A program made the translations under genes and the position numbers. DNA of 64,000 nucleotides from Thinopyrum elongatum. Its lineage: Eukaryota; Streptophyta; Magnoliopsida; Poales; Poaceae. The stretch covers positions 515,223,257 to 515,287,256 of the forward strand of contig CM022297.1 of assembly GCA_011799875.1 (NCBI GenBank). The letters run 5' to 3'. Shown piece after piece: positions 21,326 through 29,940 of this stretch (position 1 is its first letter; every line of letters begins with the position of its first letter). The notes beneath the pieces were generated by a model that worked only from the letters and a program-made list of their open reading frames with translations, was not told where the DNA came from and searched no databases.

Positions 21326-22553
21326 ATGTCTGACGACGAAAGGGAATTCGTTATGTGCGAATACTGCGAAGACGAGCAAGGCCTGTGCGACAGGCCTCAC
21401 CTAGTTGGTGGTAGGCGCTTCAGCATCATGCTGGATGAGAACTTCGAAGTGGATACAGTAAATCACAACGACAAGTCTTTTTTCGCAATTAAGCATGAAT
21501 TCTGCTTCTTTTGCTTCAACTTATAATTTTAATTTTTTACTATTCTACTAGCGTATCCCCTACCATGCAAGAATTTATGTCTTGGATAAGATTGGTTTCA
21601 GTACTATGGAAAGTATGGAGGTAAAGAGAGTTCACTTGAGGACCGAGCATGGTTATACTTTTGCCGTAAAATTATACAATGCAGACACATACTCCTATTT
21701 TGAATGCAAAAATTGGAGAGCGCTATGCAAGGCTTATCCATTTGAGCCTAATATGCTTATCACCTTTGATATTCGTCCGGAAGATGAAATTGAAGGTAAT
21801 ATCGACATCTGGGTCGATGTTTAGACGCCTCCAGTTCTACCATTATGTGAGTTTCTCAACCATATTTATTAAGTAATTTATATTGTTTATTTAAAAATAG
21901 TTGACAACTAATTTCTATTGACAGCTTATTTCCATTCTAGCAAACATGTCCGGCGCTTGGTAGACAGCACCTACTACTGTCCCGGGGCTGAACTAAACTG
22001 CGAGGAGATAAGTCATTATGTCTCATGGCTTAAGGATCTTGATACTGTCAAGACAGGTTACTTTACTGGACTTCGAAATATTAGTACTCAATACGTGCGA
22101 CCACTAGTGTGCGTATTGAACTACGGTCACATCTATTTAGGAAAGATGGTAAGATTTTTACTATTTATCCTTAGTGCATCTTTTGCATACATTATTTTTT
22201 AAGCTAAACTTCATTGCTAAGTATGTTACTACGATGTTCTTCAACAGGGACTCCCGATGAATGTTGTGCCTCGTTGGATCGAGCCTAAAGGTCGCATGAC
22301 AATGGTTAGCTTACGGCCAAGATATCCTGCATTGCACATGAGTGCATTCATGATTTCTCAAAGCGAGCAAGTCTTAATAGTCAAAGACTGGAGCAAAATT
22401 GTGAAGGATCACAGGAGAGAAGTACTAGGGGGCAGCAATCAGAAGCGCAGCCCACAATTAGGAGAAAGGATCATCTGCAATCTCCAATATGATGAAGCAG
22501 GAGTGCTACACATGTTTTATGATATTTTACCTGAGAGAGAGCAGCAGGAGTGA
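21326..22553 (+). pseudogene. four-exon cargo gene in CACTA element, B3-like protein (tentative)
   Basis: My gene model has exons 21326-21457, 21552-21846, 21925-22148 and 22248-22553. Every intron has GT...AG ends (GTAAAT..CTAG, GTGAGT..ACAG, GTAAGA..ACAG), and the reading phase is kept across all three joins, giving about 318 codons. The one defect is an in-frame TAG at 21822-21824 in exon 2 (after WVDV), which CAG-to-TAG would explain. The N-terminus has a Cys-rich MCEYCEDEQGLCDRPHLVGG segment. Exons 2 and 4 have the strand/loop rhythm of plant B3 DNA-binding domains (for example KNWRALCKAYPFEPNMLITF). B3 membership is my impression, not a motif-level proof. A CACTA-encoded accessory protein is the alternative. 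Confidence 0.6.
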
Positions 22554-23085
22554 TTAGCTAGCTAGAATGAGTTTGAAGATGATGATGTGCTACACTATGA
22601 CTATGATGATTAAATAGCTAGTGTTGGTAGTAATGACTATGATGATTATTATTAGCTAGTGTTGGTGGTGATTAGATAGCTACAGTATGACTATGATGAT
22701 TAAATAGTGTTGGTGGTAATGACTATGATGATTATTAGCTAGTGTTGTTGGTGACGATATGATGCAAGAGTTTTATATTAATATGATGATGATGTTGATC
22801 ATGATTATCATGATGATTTGTTATTATGATCATGATTAGCTATTATATCATTGGTGAAAGGAACGCGGATTAGATTCATGTGGATGGATCAATGACCAAA
22901 AGTTGAATTAGTAGGATCGTCGTCCTAATTCAACTTTTGGTTCATTCAAATGAATCTAATCCATGTTTCTTCCTCACAATGATATATTAATTCATCATGG
23001 ACATAATGATATAACAACCTCTTAATTGGTACTATATCAAAATTTGTATAACGGTGTATAAATACACTAAAAAAATGAAAAACAG
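22554..23085. other. 3' region of cargo gene, ATG-repeat-rich, with hairpin
   Basis: After the cargo stop the sequence is full of ACTATGATGATTA-like repeats (22570-22830). It then contains a long inverted repeat (22838-22990) and AT-rich sequence up to the right subterminal array. No ORF is credible. Confidence 0.5.
22838..22990. repeat. long hairpin-forming inverted repeat
   Basis: The arms pair around about 22918. CCAAAAGTTGAATTAG is followed by its inverse CTAATTCAACTTTTGG, and pairing extends outward through GGATTAGATTCA / TGAATCTAATCC and TATATCATTG / CAATGATATA with mismatches. Each arm is about 70 bp. It could be a nested MITE remnant or a structured 3' end. Confidence 0.75.
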
Positions 23086-23299
23086 AATACTAGTAGCGCT
23101 GGACAGGAAGCACGCTACTACTAGTTAGATTAGCAGTAGCGTTGGAAACAATACACGCTACGGCTATATGTCTTAGCAGTAGCGTGTGTTACATGCGCTA
23201 CTGCTAAGGAATAGCTGTAGCACCATACTAGTAGCGCGGGGCCCCGCGCTACTAGTAGGCATTAAGCCCGCGCTACTACTAGGCTTTTCCCTAGTAGTG
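23086..23299. repeat. right subterminal repeat array of the CACTA element
   Basis: Dense copies of TAGTAGCGCT, AGCAGTAGCG and GCGCTACTGCTA in both orientations. Includes the near-perfect palindrome CTAGTAGCGCGGGGCCCCGC with its mirror GCTACTAG (about 23228-23258). Confidence 0.85.
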
Positions 23300-23302
23300 G
23301 GC

Positions 23303-25269
23303 GTTCCTTGCCGAGCGATCGCCGCTCCCGGTCCCCAGCTCATTCCGGTCGTCTGGAGCCCTCCCCGCCGCGTCCCTACAACCCACCTCATCGCCAAGCA
23401 CAATTCCCTCCCTCTGGCCCGACCAACCGCAACACCAGGGGGCTTTTGCTAAGAAGAAGAAGAAAGGCGGCCAACGTCCCAACGGGGACACCAGCCATTC
23501 CTCCTCGGTGGCCCATCTCCCCCCATCTTTGGGCGCTCCGGCAATGGTGGCTCCCAGTGCCTCGGCTATGAGCCGCTTCAATTGTGGGGAGGAGGGGCAC
23601 TGCCAGGTGGATTGCAAGCAACCCCCGGCCTGCTACAAGTGCAAGCGGACCGACCACCCGGCTATCCTATGCCTGGAGCCGGCCTTGGAGGGTGAGCTCA
23701 TGCTATACTGGCACGCCTTGGATGACCTATGCCTCTTCCAGATGGACCTTGAGGAGCCAACGGCTGCCCCGTCTCTGATCGCCCTCATCTCGATCTTGGA
23801 TGGCAAGACGGCCTCCCCGTCCATCATCACAGATGAGCTGCGTCACCTCTTCCGTCTGGATTGGGATTGGGCGGTGTCCCCGATTTCTAACCATGAGTTC
23901 ACCGCTGTGTTCCCCGACCCGGTCAGCCTCCGCTATGGCACGCATAGTGCGGAGCTCACCTTGGCCCTCAACAAGCTCACTGTCAACATTTCCGTTCCGA
24001 CGGTCGATCCTCTGGCGGTGGCTTCCACCGATCGTGAAGGAGCAAGTCATTCGCAATATGTCTAGGCTCCTTGGTAAGATCATGGAGGTCGATGGGGCCT
24101 TGCTGTTCAAGGGGGCGGCGGTCCGCGCCAAGGTCAAGTCTCCTGACTCGTCCAAGCTACAAACCACGGTTCATGTGTTCTTCAACGACATCGGTTACGA
24201 CCTCCGCATTTCGGTCGAAGGGACCGCTCGTGGTGATACCCCTAGCCCGGATGGTGGTGATGGCTCGGGCAAGGCACATGATGGTGGGAGTGATGGAGGT
24301 CACGACAACCACCCCCGCTATCACGGCCAATCCCTGGGCTCGGATGATGAGGAAGAAGAATCTTCAGGGCCGGATGACTCCTCCAAGCAAGCGAAGGCGG
24401 GTCAGTCTTCGGCGGCTGCTGCGGAGGAAGAGGAGGACATTGTGGCCATCGCGGCCATGCTGGAGGAGGCGGCAACCATCCCTCCTGGCTCGGCGGTGGC
24501 GCCGCTGCTCTCCTCCCCGGTCCCCGATGGCGCGGCTGAGGGAGAGAGTGACACCAGCAGCGTTGGGCTGGCTGTGTGCCCGCATTCTTGCCCTCGGTTG
24601 GCCTCGCCAGGGCCCTCCAGCTCGTCCATCCCCCGCGTCCTGCCGCAGGTGCCGGCGAAGGTGCTGGTCTCGGTGGCGTGCTCTCCCTCGTCGCTCGCCG
24701 CATATCTGGCGCCCCTCCTTCCCCGAGCCAAGGGCCGCTCGAGGTCGGCCTCGTCCCCGGCAATGACGGCGCGGAAGAGCGCACGCTTGGGGTCCTCGGC
24801 CAGGCCGGAAGGGGCATCCCCCAATGCGGTGGAGAAGGCTCTGTGCCGCGCAGCGGCGCGCAACCTCGATGCAGGTCCGTCAAACCCTCCGCTCCCCTCT
24901 TTAGATGATGATGATGATGATATTCCCTCCTTCTCAGCACTCGCGTGTGTCCCCCTTGGCCATTTGGCAAAAATTGCGGCGGACACCGCGATAGTTTTTT
25001 GGGGCGAGAAAGGCCCCGCTTTGGAACAAATCGCGGCCATCCAACCGAAGGAACTCCTGGATGGCCGTCTCGCCGCGACGAGAGCTCGGGCGACTTCGTC
25101 GACTAATGACGCCGCCCCTCCTACCCCTCAACCGTCCTCGCTGAGGGGGCTCGGGCCTATTGCGCCCGAGGAGGTTCGAGGTAGGACCCGTTCCCGTACC
25201 GCCCAGTTGCGTCGTGCGCTTAGTGCCTCTATCACCGTGGGGTCCAGGGAGGACCCCCTAGCCGAATAG
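23303..25269 (+). pseudogene. LINE X1 ORF1, zinc knuckles and DUF4283-like region
   Basis: After an SR/Arg-rich start, a frame from about 23440 gives KKKKKGGQRPNGD. It is followed by two CCHC knuckles at about 23578-23660. The first (RFNCGEEGHCQVDC) has Arg where the leading Cys should be. The second (CYKCKRTDHPAILC) is intact. A DUF4283-like region follows (to about 24005), then a frame change near 24010. The new phase is open for about 420 codons: VKEQVIRNMSRLLGKIMEVD, acidic and Ala/Ser-rich stretches, an Asp run near 24905, and TAG at 25267-25269. Such proteins coat LINE RNA. The ORF1 stop directly abuts the ORF2 ATG. Besides the frameshift near 24010 there is one near 23440. Confidence 0.75.
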
Positions 25270-26001
25270 ATGCACGCGCTCTTTTGGAACCTGCGGGGCC
25301 TCGGCCATGATGGCCGCCGCAGGCATCTTGTGGAGTACATGAGGGAGGAGTGTATCGACATTGTGGTGATCCAGGAGACGATGCAAACGGAATTCTCGTT
25401 AGCTGAGCTGGAGCGCCTTAGTAGGCACCTGTTTGCCTGGCACTGGCTGCCATCTAGTGGGGTGGCTGGTCACTCCGGTGGTATCCTCTTAGGTGTTAGT
25501 GGTACCACCTTCGAAGTCGGCTCCATGGACCGGGGCAAGTTCTTCGTTAGTATGGAAGTATGGGAGAGAGCAATCAACTTCAAGTGGGAAGTGATTGTGG
25601 TCTACGGACCGGCAGACCATAGTCGTTCTCCGGCCTTCCTCGATGAACTATGAGTGAAAATCTCGTCGACTAACCTCCCCATGATTATTGCTGGGGACTT
25701 TAACCCGATTCATTCTCCGTCTGACAAGAGTAATGCCCGGGTGGATGTCCCGGGCATGCAGCGATTCAATGATTCGATTGCTGATCTCGGTCTTCGAGAG
25801 CTGGACCATGTTGGGGCGAGGTTCACTCGGACCAATCGCCAGGTGGCCCCAACCCGGAGTGTTCTTGATAGGGTGTTCATGTCCCCTGAGTGGAAGTTGC
25901 GTTTTCCCCTAGCTATTCTTCAGGCCATCATGAGGATTGAGTCGGACCACGTCCCCCTTCTATTATCGTCGAGCGACGAGCGGCCGCACCCCCCGCCTTG
26001 A
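25270..26001 (+). pseudogene. LINE X1 ORF2 N-terminus, APE-type endonuclease
   Basis: Starts MHALFWNLRGLG, the usual opening of plant L1 endonucleases, right after the ORF1 stop. Catalytic landmarks in order are N of WNLRG, E of VVIQETM, Y of VVYGPADHS, GDFN (about 25693-25704), a DRVF segment, and SDH (about 25945). The frame has one TGA at 25651-25653 (between FLDEL and VKIS), which a CGA-to-TGA transition would explain. It ends at TGA 25999-26001, just where the protein should continue into RFRFE and the RT domain. The enzyme would nick target DNA. This copy cannot be active as it stands. Confidence 0.85.
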
Positions 26002-26041
26002 TTCAGGTTCGAGTTTACAAAGGGAGTACATAGCAGGGGAC

Positions 26042-26044
26042 AGC
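26042..26044. repeat. target-site duplication agc (left of E copy 1)
   Basis: agc precedes the CACTACC end here. The same three bases flank both ends of the complete copy (49220-49222 and 56206-56208), and gct appears on the inverted copies (39422-39424 and 44818-44820). Confidence 0.8.
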
Positions 26045-26600
26045 CACTACCAGAATGACCTACTATGCCGACGGCCCAGGCCGTCGGCATAGGCCAGTTT
26101 CCCGTCGGGATAGGCCTATGCCGACGGCCACCGTCGGCATAGGGCCGTCGGCAACATATGCGTCGGCGTACCCCGGGATGCCGTCGGCATAGAAAAGCCG
26201 TCGGCATAGACGTCTATGCCGACGGCTTCCGTACGGCCGTCGGCATAGATTCACCGTCGGCAAAAAAAAGGACGAGACGGCAGCTGACGGCGCCGTTGCG
26301 AAGTCCGACCAACCATGAGCTGCCACGTGGCATGCTATGCCTACGGCTTTGCCGTCGGCATATATGCAAATCTATGCCTACGACTTTGCCGTCGACATAG
26401 AATGCCATGTGGCAGCTCATGGTTGCTCGTGGTCATGGACTATGCCTACGGCATTGCCGTAGGCATAGATGCAAAACTATGCCGACGGCTTTGCCGTAGG
26501 CATAGTCCTCGACCAGGAGCTATCAAGAGCTGCCACGTGGCATGTATGAGCTAGTAGCACATCTATGCCGACGGCAAAGCCGTCGACATAGCTCGAAGCT
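26045..26600. repeat. left subterminal array of E (TATGCCGACGGC motif)
   Basis: More than twenty copies of CTATGCCGACGGC or CTATGCCTACGGC, in both orientations and often paired as short hairpins (for example GCCGTCGGCATAGA with its inverse). Interspersed are GCCACGTGGC palindromes near 26323 and 26531. Typical of CACTA subterminal regions. Confidence 0.88.
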
Positions 26601-28700
26601 ATATTCATGAATAAATAATACAAGTGATATTGCAAAAATTGAATAAAAGAAATTACATTCATAATAAATGAAACATTAAAATTATTTGGTCTGAATAAGA
26701 AACAATAGACTTTTATTATTATAAATGTCAATTACAAGCATTCAGGAATTACAATTGAGGAAAAAGAAATAAAAGAAGGAAAAGTCCTAAACTAAACCTA
26801 CACTAAACTATCTAGTTCTTCATCTTCTGCTTCTTTCTTCCAGTTCAATAACCTGCAAAACAAGAAACCACAAACAGGAAAAACTTGATTAAGGTTAAAA
26901 TGTAGCATTCCCCTAAGGGAAATGCCTTCGCTGTAGGAGCTAGCACTTAGGAGTTTGGAAACATTAGTCAAACCCCAATCAGGTTAAGTTGATCAAAGAA
27001 ATAGTAGAAGAGAGCCAACACTATGTAAATGGGGCCAATGGCACAGTAACCAGCAAGGCCAAAAGGAACAGGTTCAATTGGCAGCAAGGAATAACCCAAG
27101 ACAGAAGTAGAGCCAGCAAAGTATGGATCAAAGCCAAACCCTAAAATCAACTCAAATTAGCACTAACTCCATGATTAGGGGATCCCTCAATTAAGCTTGG
27201 GTTATCACTACATGCAACCATCAGGACTAAACCATATAACTAAACCACCAGTAGATGATGTACTAAACCATACAAGAAATACCAATACATGGTATTTAGA
27301 TAAAGACTAGTATATATCAAACACAGATACCAGCTTGAAAGAGAAACTATAATTTTATACCACTACAGGAGCAAATCATGAACTACAGAGTAATTGCAGT
27401 AAAGAGATGAATCAGTATATGTTGATCAATAAGAGAGTTACAGCTATATACAAATGAAGGACTATATCCTTTATAAGATGACAAAGAAACAGTAGCACTT
27501 ATGCATATGAACAAACAGAACCAGCAGCCAGCCAATAAAGAAACTAGCATGTGCTATATGACAGGAACAATAACATCTATAAGACCAAGATAATTGCAAT
27601 GATAGACCAACAGTAGGGTCATGCAATCATTCGATCCCATCATTGCAGCACTAGTTAAGCGACAAATCAAATATAACAGTAGTTCCATTGGTTCAACCAA
27701 CAAGTTAACAAAAGTTTACTTCCCACTACTAATTTTGCAACTCGTGATAATAAAGAAAGAGCACAAATAAATAGGAATGATCTTTTCCATGACACAAGCA
27801 CGGCAAGCACAAACAAAATCACCCATGCGCATGAAACAGAGCAAGGTACTAATATAGCAGCACAAGAGAGGGAGCTAGAGGTAGGAGACGGATTCACAGG
27901 AGAGGAGGTTGTAGTCGATGCCGCACACGACCACGTCGCCGTCACACGGTGGAGGATGTTGTAGTCGAGTTGGACCATGTGCGGGGCGTCGTCGTGGATT
28001 CGTGGCGGTGGATGACCTGGTTGTCGTCATCGTCCACGGAGGATGCCTGCTGCTCCGAATATAACAAACAAGTGTGTGCTAGTGTCGTTGATCTAGTACA
28101 GAAATTAAGCAAGCTAGTATAGGAGACACGCGTGCTGCTGCTAGTATCTACAGAAATAAATCAAGCTGCCTGTGTGTGTGCTTGAGCTAGCTTAGTACGT
28201 ACAGTCCATGGTTGGGCTCCAAAACTAACAGAGCATGCTAGCGTCAACAGAATCAATCACAAGGTTTTTTTTGTTGTTGTTGCTAGCACTGCTAGTTGTA
28301 TGTGTTGATCCATCTATCCATGGACCTAACTAATGTTGTTGTATCTCTAGACTAAGTGCAGCAACCCAAGAAGAACTAAAACTGCAGAACACATGTGTAC
28401 GTAACTACGTATACTCATCCATGGCAAACTGTACCAAACCATCCATACATAGCCAGATTGCAATGGAGCGGATTTAACACAAGACATGAAAAATTGATGA
28501 GCCAAATGATTTTTAGTATTACTAACTTGAAAGGAAGCTCACTGTTTCCATCTTCTATCTATCCATGATTTTATCTTTCTGAAGCAAGCATCAAAAAGCA
28601 CAATGACAATCGAATTTCACACAAAAACTGAACCAATACTTGCTGTTATGTAGTGTCCATGACAATTGCTATGTCCACTTCAGATCAGATTTGCAAGGGC
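26601..28700 (-). other. gene-like cargo of E, 3' half (introns, possible last exon)
   Basis: AT-rich sequence that reads like the introns and 3' end of a gene on the minus strand. A plausible last exon is 26798-26852, with acceptor TTTTGCAG on its 5' side and product tail LLNWKKEAEDEELDSLV followed by TAG. It is followed by AT-rich 3' UTR and the element end. A second candidate segment lies at 27860-28060 (acidic SSVDDDDNQVIHRHE, or in another phase CDGDVVVCGIDYNLL). A hydrophobic 60-codon frame at 26968-27150 is conserved among copies but has no clear splice sites. I cannot identify the protein. Confidence 0.4.
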
Positions 28701-29090
28701 TAGAAAGAGAGGTTGTAGCTCACCATGTATGGGGGTAGGAGGTGGATGCAGGGGAGGGGTGGAGGGCGTCCTGCAGCAGAAGCTTCGCCATTAGAGCAAC
28801 CTGCACAAAACAGAGGAAGGGGAGATGAATAAATCATGGTGAGGAAAAGGGCCTTCCACATGTTTAGATCGGGAAGAGAAACAGCAAAAAAAAAGACCCA
28901 AAAAAAAAAACCTTCCATGGCGTGCTGTACTAGGAGCAGCTCCTCTCTCTCCGCTAGGGTTTGGGGCGCTTGGAGGCTCCATGAGGCCGCTGCGCGGTGG
29001 GGGACAAGGGAATCCATCTGCATGGCGGCGTCCCGCCCCACGGAGGTGCGCCCCTCCTGCCGTCGTCGCCGGACGCCCATGGCGATCTGC
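28701..29090 (-). other. gene-like cargo of E, first coding exons
   Basis: On the minus strand an ATG at 29080-29082 follows a CTTCTGTGCAG acceptor (29089-29099). The exon reads MGVRRRRQEGRTSVGRDAA and runs to about 28914 (QHAMEG). There, G|GTTTTTT could be a donor. After an intron ending TTTTGTGCAG, the next exon (28730-28799) keeps the phase (CSNGEASAAGRPPPLPC) and ends at GGTGAGC. The pattern of phase-compatible exons argues for a captured gene 5' end. No domain is recognised. Confidence 0.4.
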
Positions 29091-29940
29091 ACAGAAGGAA
29101 GAGAAGATGAGGTGAGGTGAGGTGAGGAGGAGATGGTGGGCGAAGAAGGAGGGGGAGGGGCTTACCAGTGCTGGATCCGGTCACCTCTGGCCTCGCCGTG
29201 GCCTACCGTGGTGGATCCCGGCGAACAAAAGGGGATGCAAAACCCTAGCCAGTGGGGGAGCCGCGGATCTGCACGGAGGTAAGGCAGACGCGAACCAAGG
29301 GGATCTCGCCGGCGTGCTGCGCGCGGCCGGAGCTCGCCTGAACCGGGCGTGTGGGTGGCGGCGGCGGCGGCGAGGGAGAGAGGGGTTCGGGGGGAGAGAG
29401 AGAGGAGGCGACGAGGGTTTGGGTGGGTTGGAGCGAGAGAGAGTGTGTGTGGTGGTGCGTTCAGTGGGTCGGATGGATGGATGGATGTGGGATTGTGGGA
29501 TTCCTGGGCACAAATGGATGGTAGGATGTGAGCCAGGTCATCGATCCGTGGCACACATGGATCCACCAATGAGAATAAGTGAAACTGAAATTGAGTGTGT
29601 GGGTCTCTCTCTCTTGACTATTTTTTCTTTTTTTTTTCTAATTCTGATTTCATTCGCGGGCTGTTTTTTTCCCGGTGAAAACAAAAGGAAATAATATATG
29701 GTTGGCGGGCCGATGGGCTGGGTTTCGAAAGCATCGTGTGCATGTTTCGTCTGGCTTTTGGAACACGGCATGGTGTCGAGCAGAGCCCACACGTTTCGTT
29801 CGGCTTTCGAAACACGAAACTCAAATTAACTATCGGCTCGCGTCGTGGAGGTCGAGGAAGAACCGGCGTTCATCATCGTCGTCCTCACAACTGCTACACA
29901 TGCATCTCGGAGGGGGTTGTGAGGCCGAACATGAACACGT
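29091..29940 (-). promoter_or_regulatory. leader and promoter-like region of the E cargo gene
   Basis: On the minus strand, pyrimidine-rich leader sequence (CTCTCTCTC tracts, 29380-29440) precedes a GC-rich segment. A possible 5' intron runs from about 29165 (GTAAGCCCC) to 29089 (TGTGCAG). A (GGAT)n run lies at 29471-29488. The layout resembles a grass gene's 5' UTR with a leader intron. The long Arg/Ser/Pro frames on both strands are compositional. Confidence 0.4.

Larger units (their letters stand above)
19663..23299 (+). mobile_element. CACTA transposon (3637 bp), non-autonomous with gene-like cargo
   Basis: The ends are CACTACTAGGGAAAA and its inverse TTTTCCCTAGTAGTG. They are flanked by the 3-bp target duplication ggc (19660-19662 and 23300-23302). 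Both ends carry many direct and inverted copies of a TAGCAGTAGCGC-like motif. I find no transposase ORF. The middle holds a multi-exon gene-like unit (21326-22553). It is inserted in ORF1 of LINE X1. Confidence 0.93.
18706..26005 (+). mobile_element. LINE X1 (L1-type), split by a CACTA element, 3'-truncated
   Basis: GC-rich LINE with ORF1 (18706-19659 continued at 23303-25269) and the endonuclease start of ORF2 (25270-26001). Removing the CACTA element at 19663-23299 and one ggc restores sequence continuity. The LTR element at 11351-18700 sits in its 5' part. ORF2 sequence stops near 26005 (in an RFRFE-like segment). A CACTA element, E, starts 40 bp later, so RT is missing. Partial copies of this LINE recur at 39422-41485 (-), 49112-49222 (+) and 59571-61640 (+). 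Confidence 0.75.

Noticed and set aside
24242..25040. Minus-strand frames of 212-242 codons opposite LINE ORF1
   Set aside because: GC-rich sequence gives open antisense frames. The plus strand carries the coherent LINE protein, and the antisense frames shift with every indel in the other copies.
26158..26554. Arg/His-rich frames with CRRHR repeats
   Set aside because: They are translations of the TATGCCGACGGC subterminal motif. The periodic peptides reflect the DNA repeat.
26045..26600. CRISPR-like array of spaced palindromic units
   Set aside because: Units are irregularly spaced, in both orientations, with related spacers, in plant DNA at a CACTA end. This is a subterminal repeat array.
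26968..27150. Small membrane protein of 60 residues on the minus strand
   Set aside because: It is hydrophobic and present in some copies, but it sits in intron-like AT-rich sequence without splice sites or family resemblance. I noted it only within the cargo entry.
29162..29569. 135-codon minus-strand ORF MVDPCVPRIDDLAHILPSIC
   Set aside because: It lies in pyrimidine-rich leader sequence and breaks in every other copy of E.
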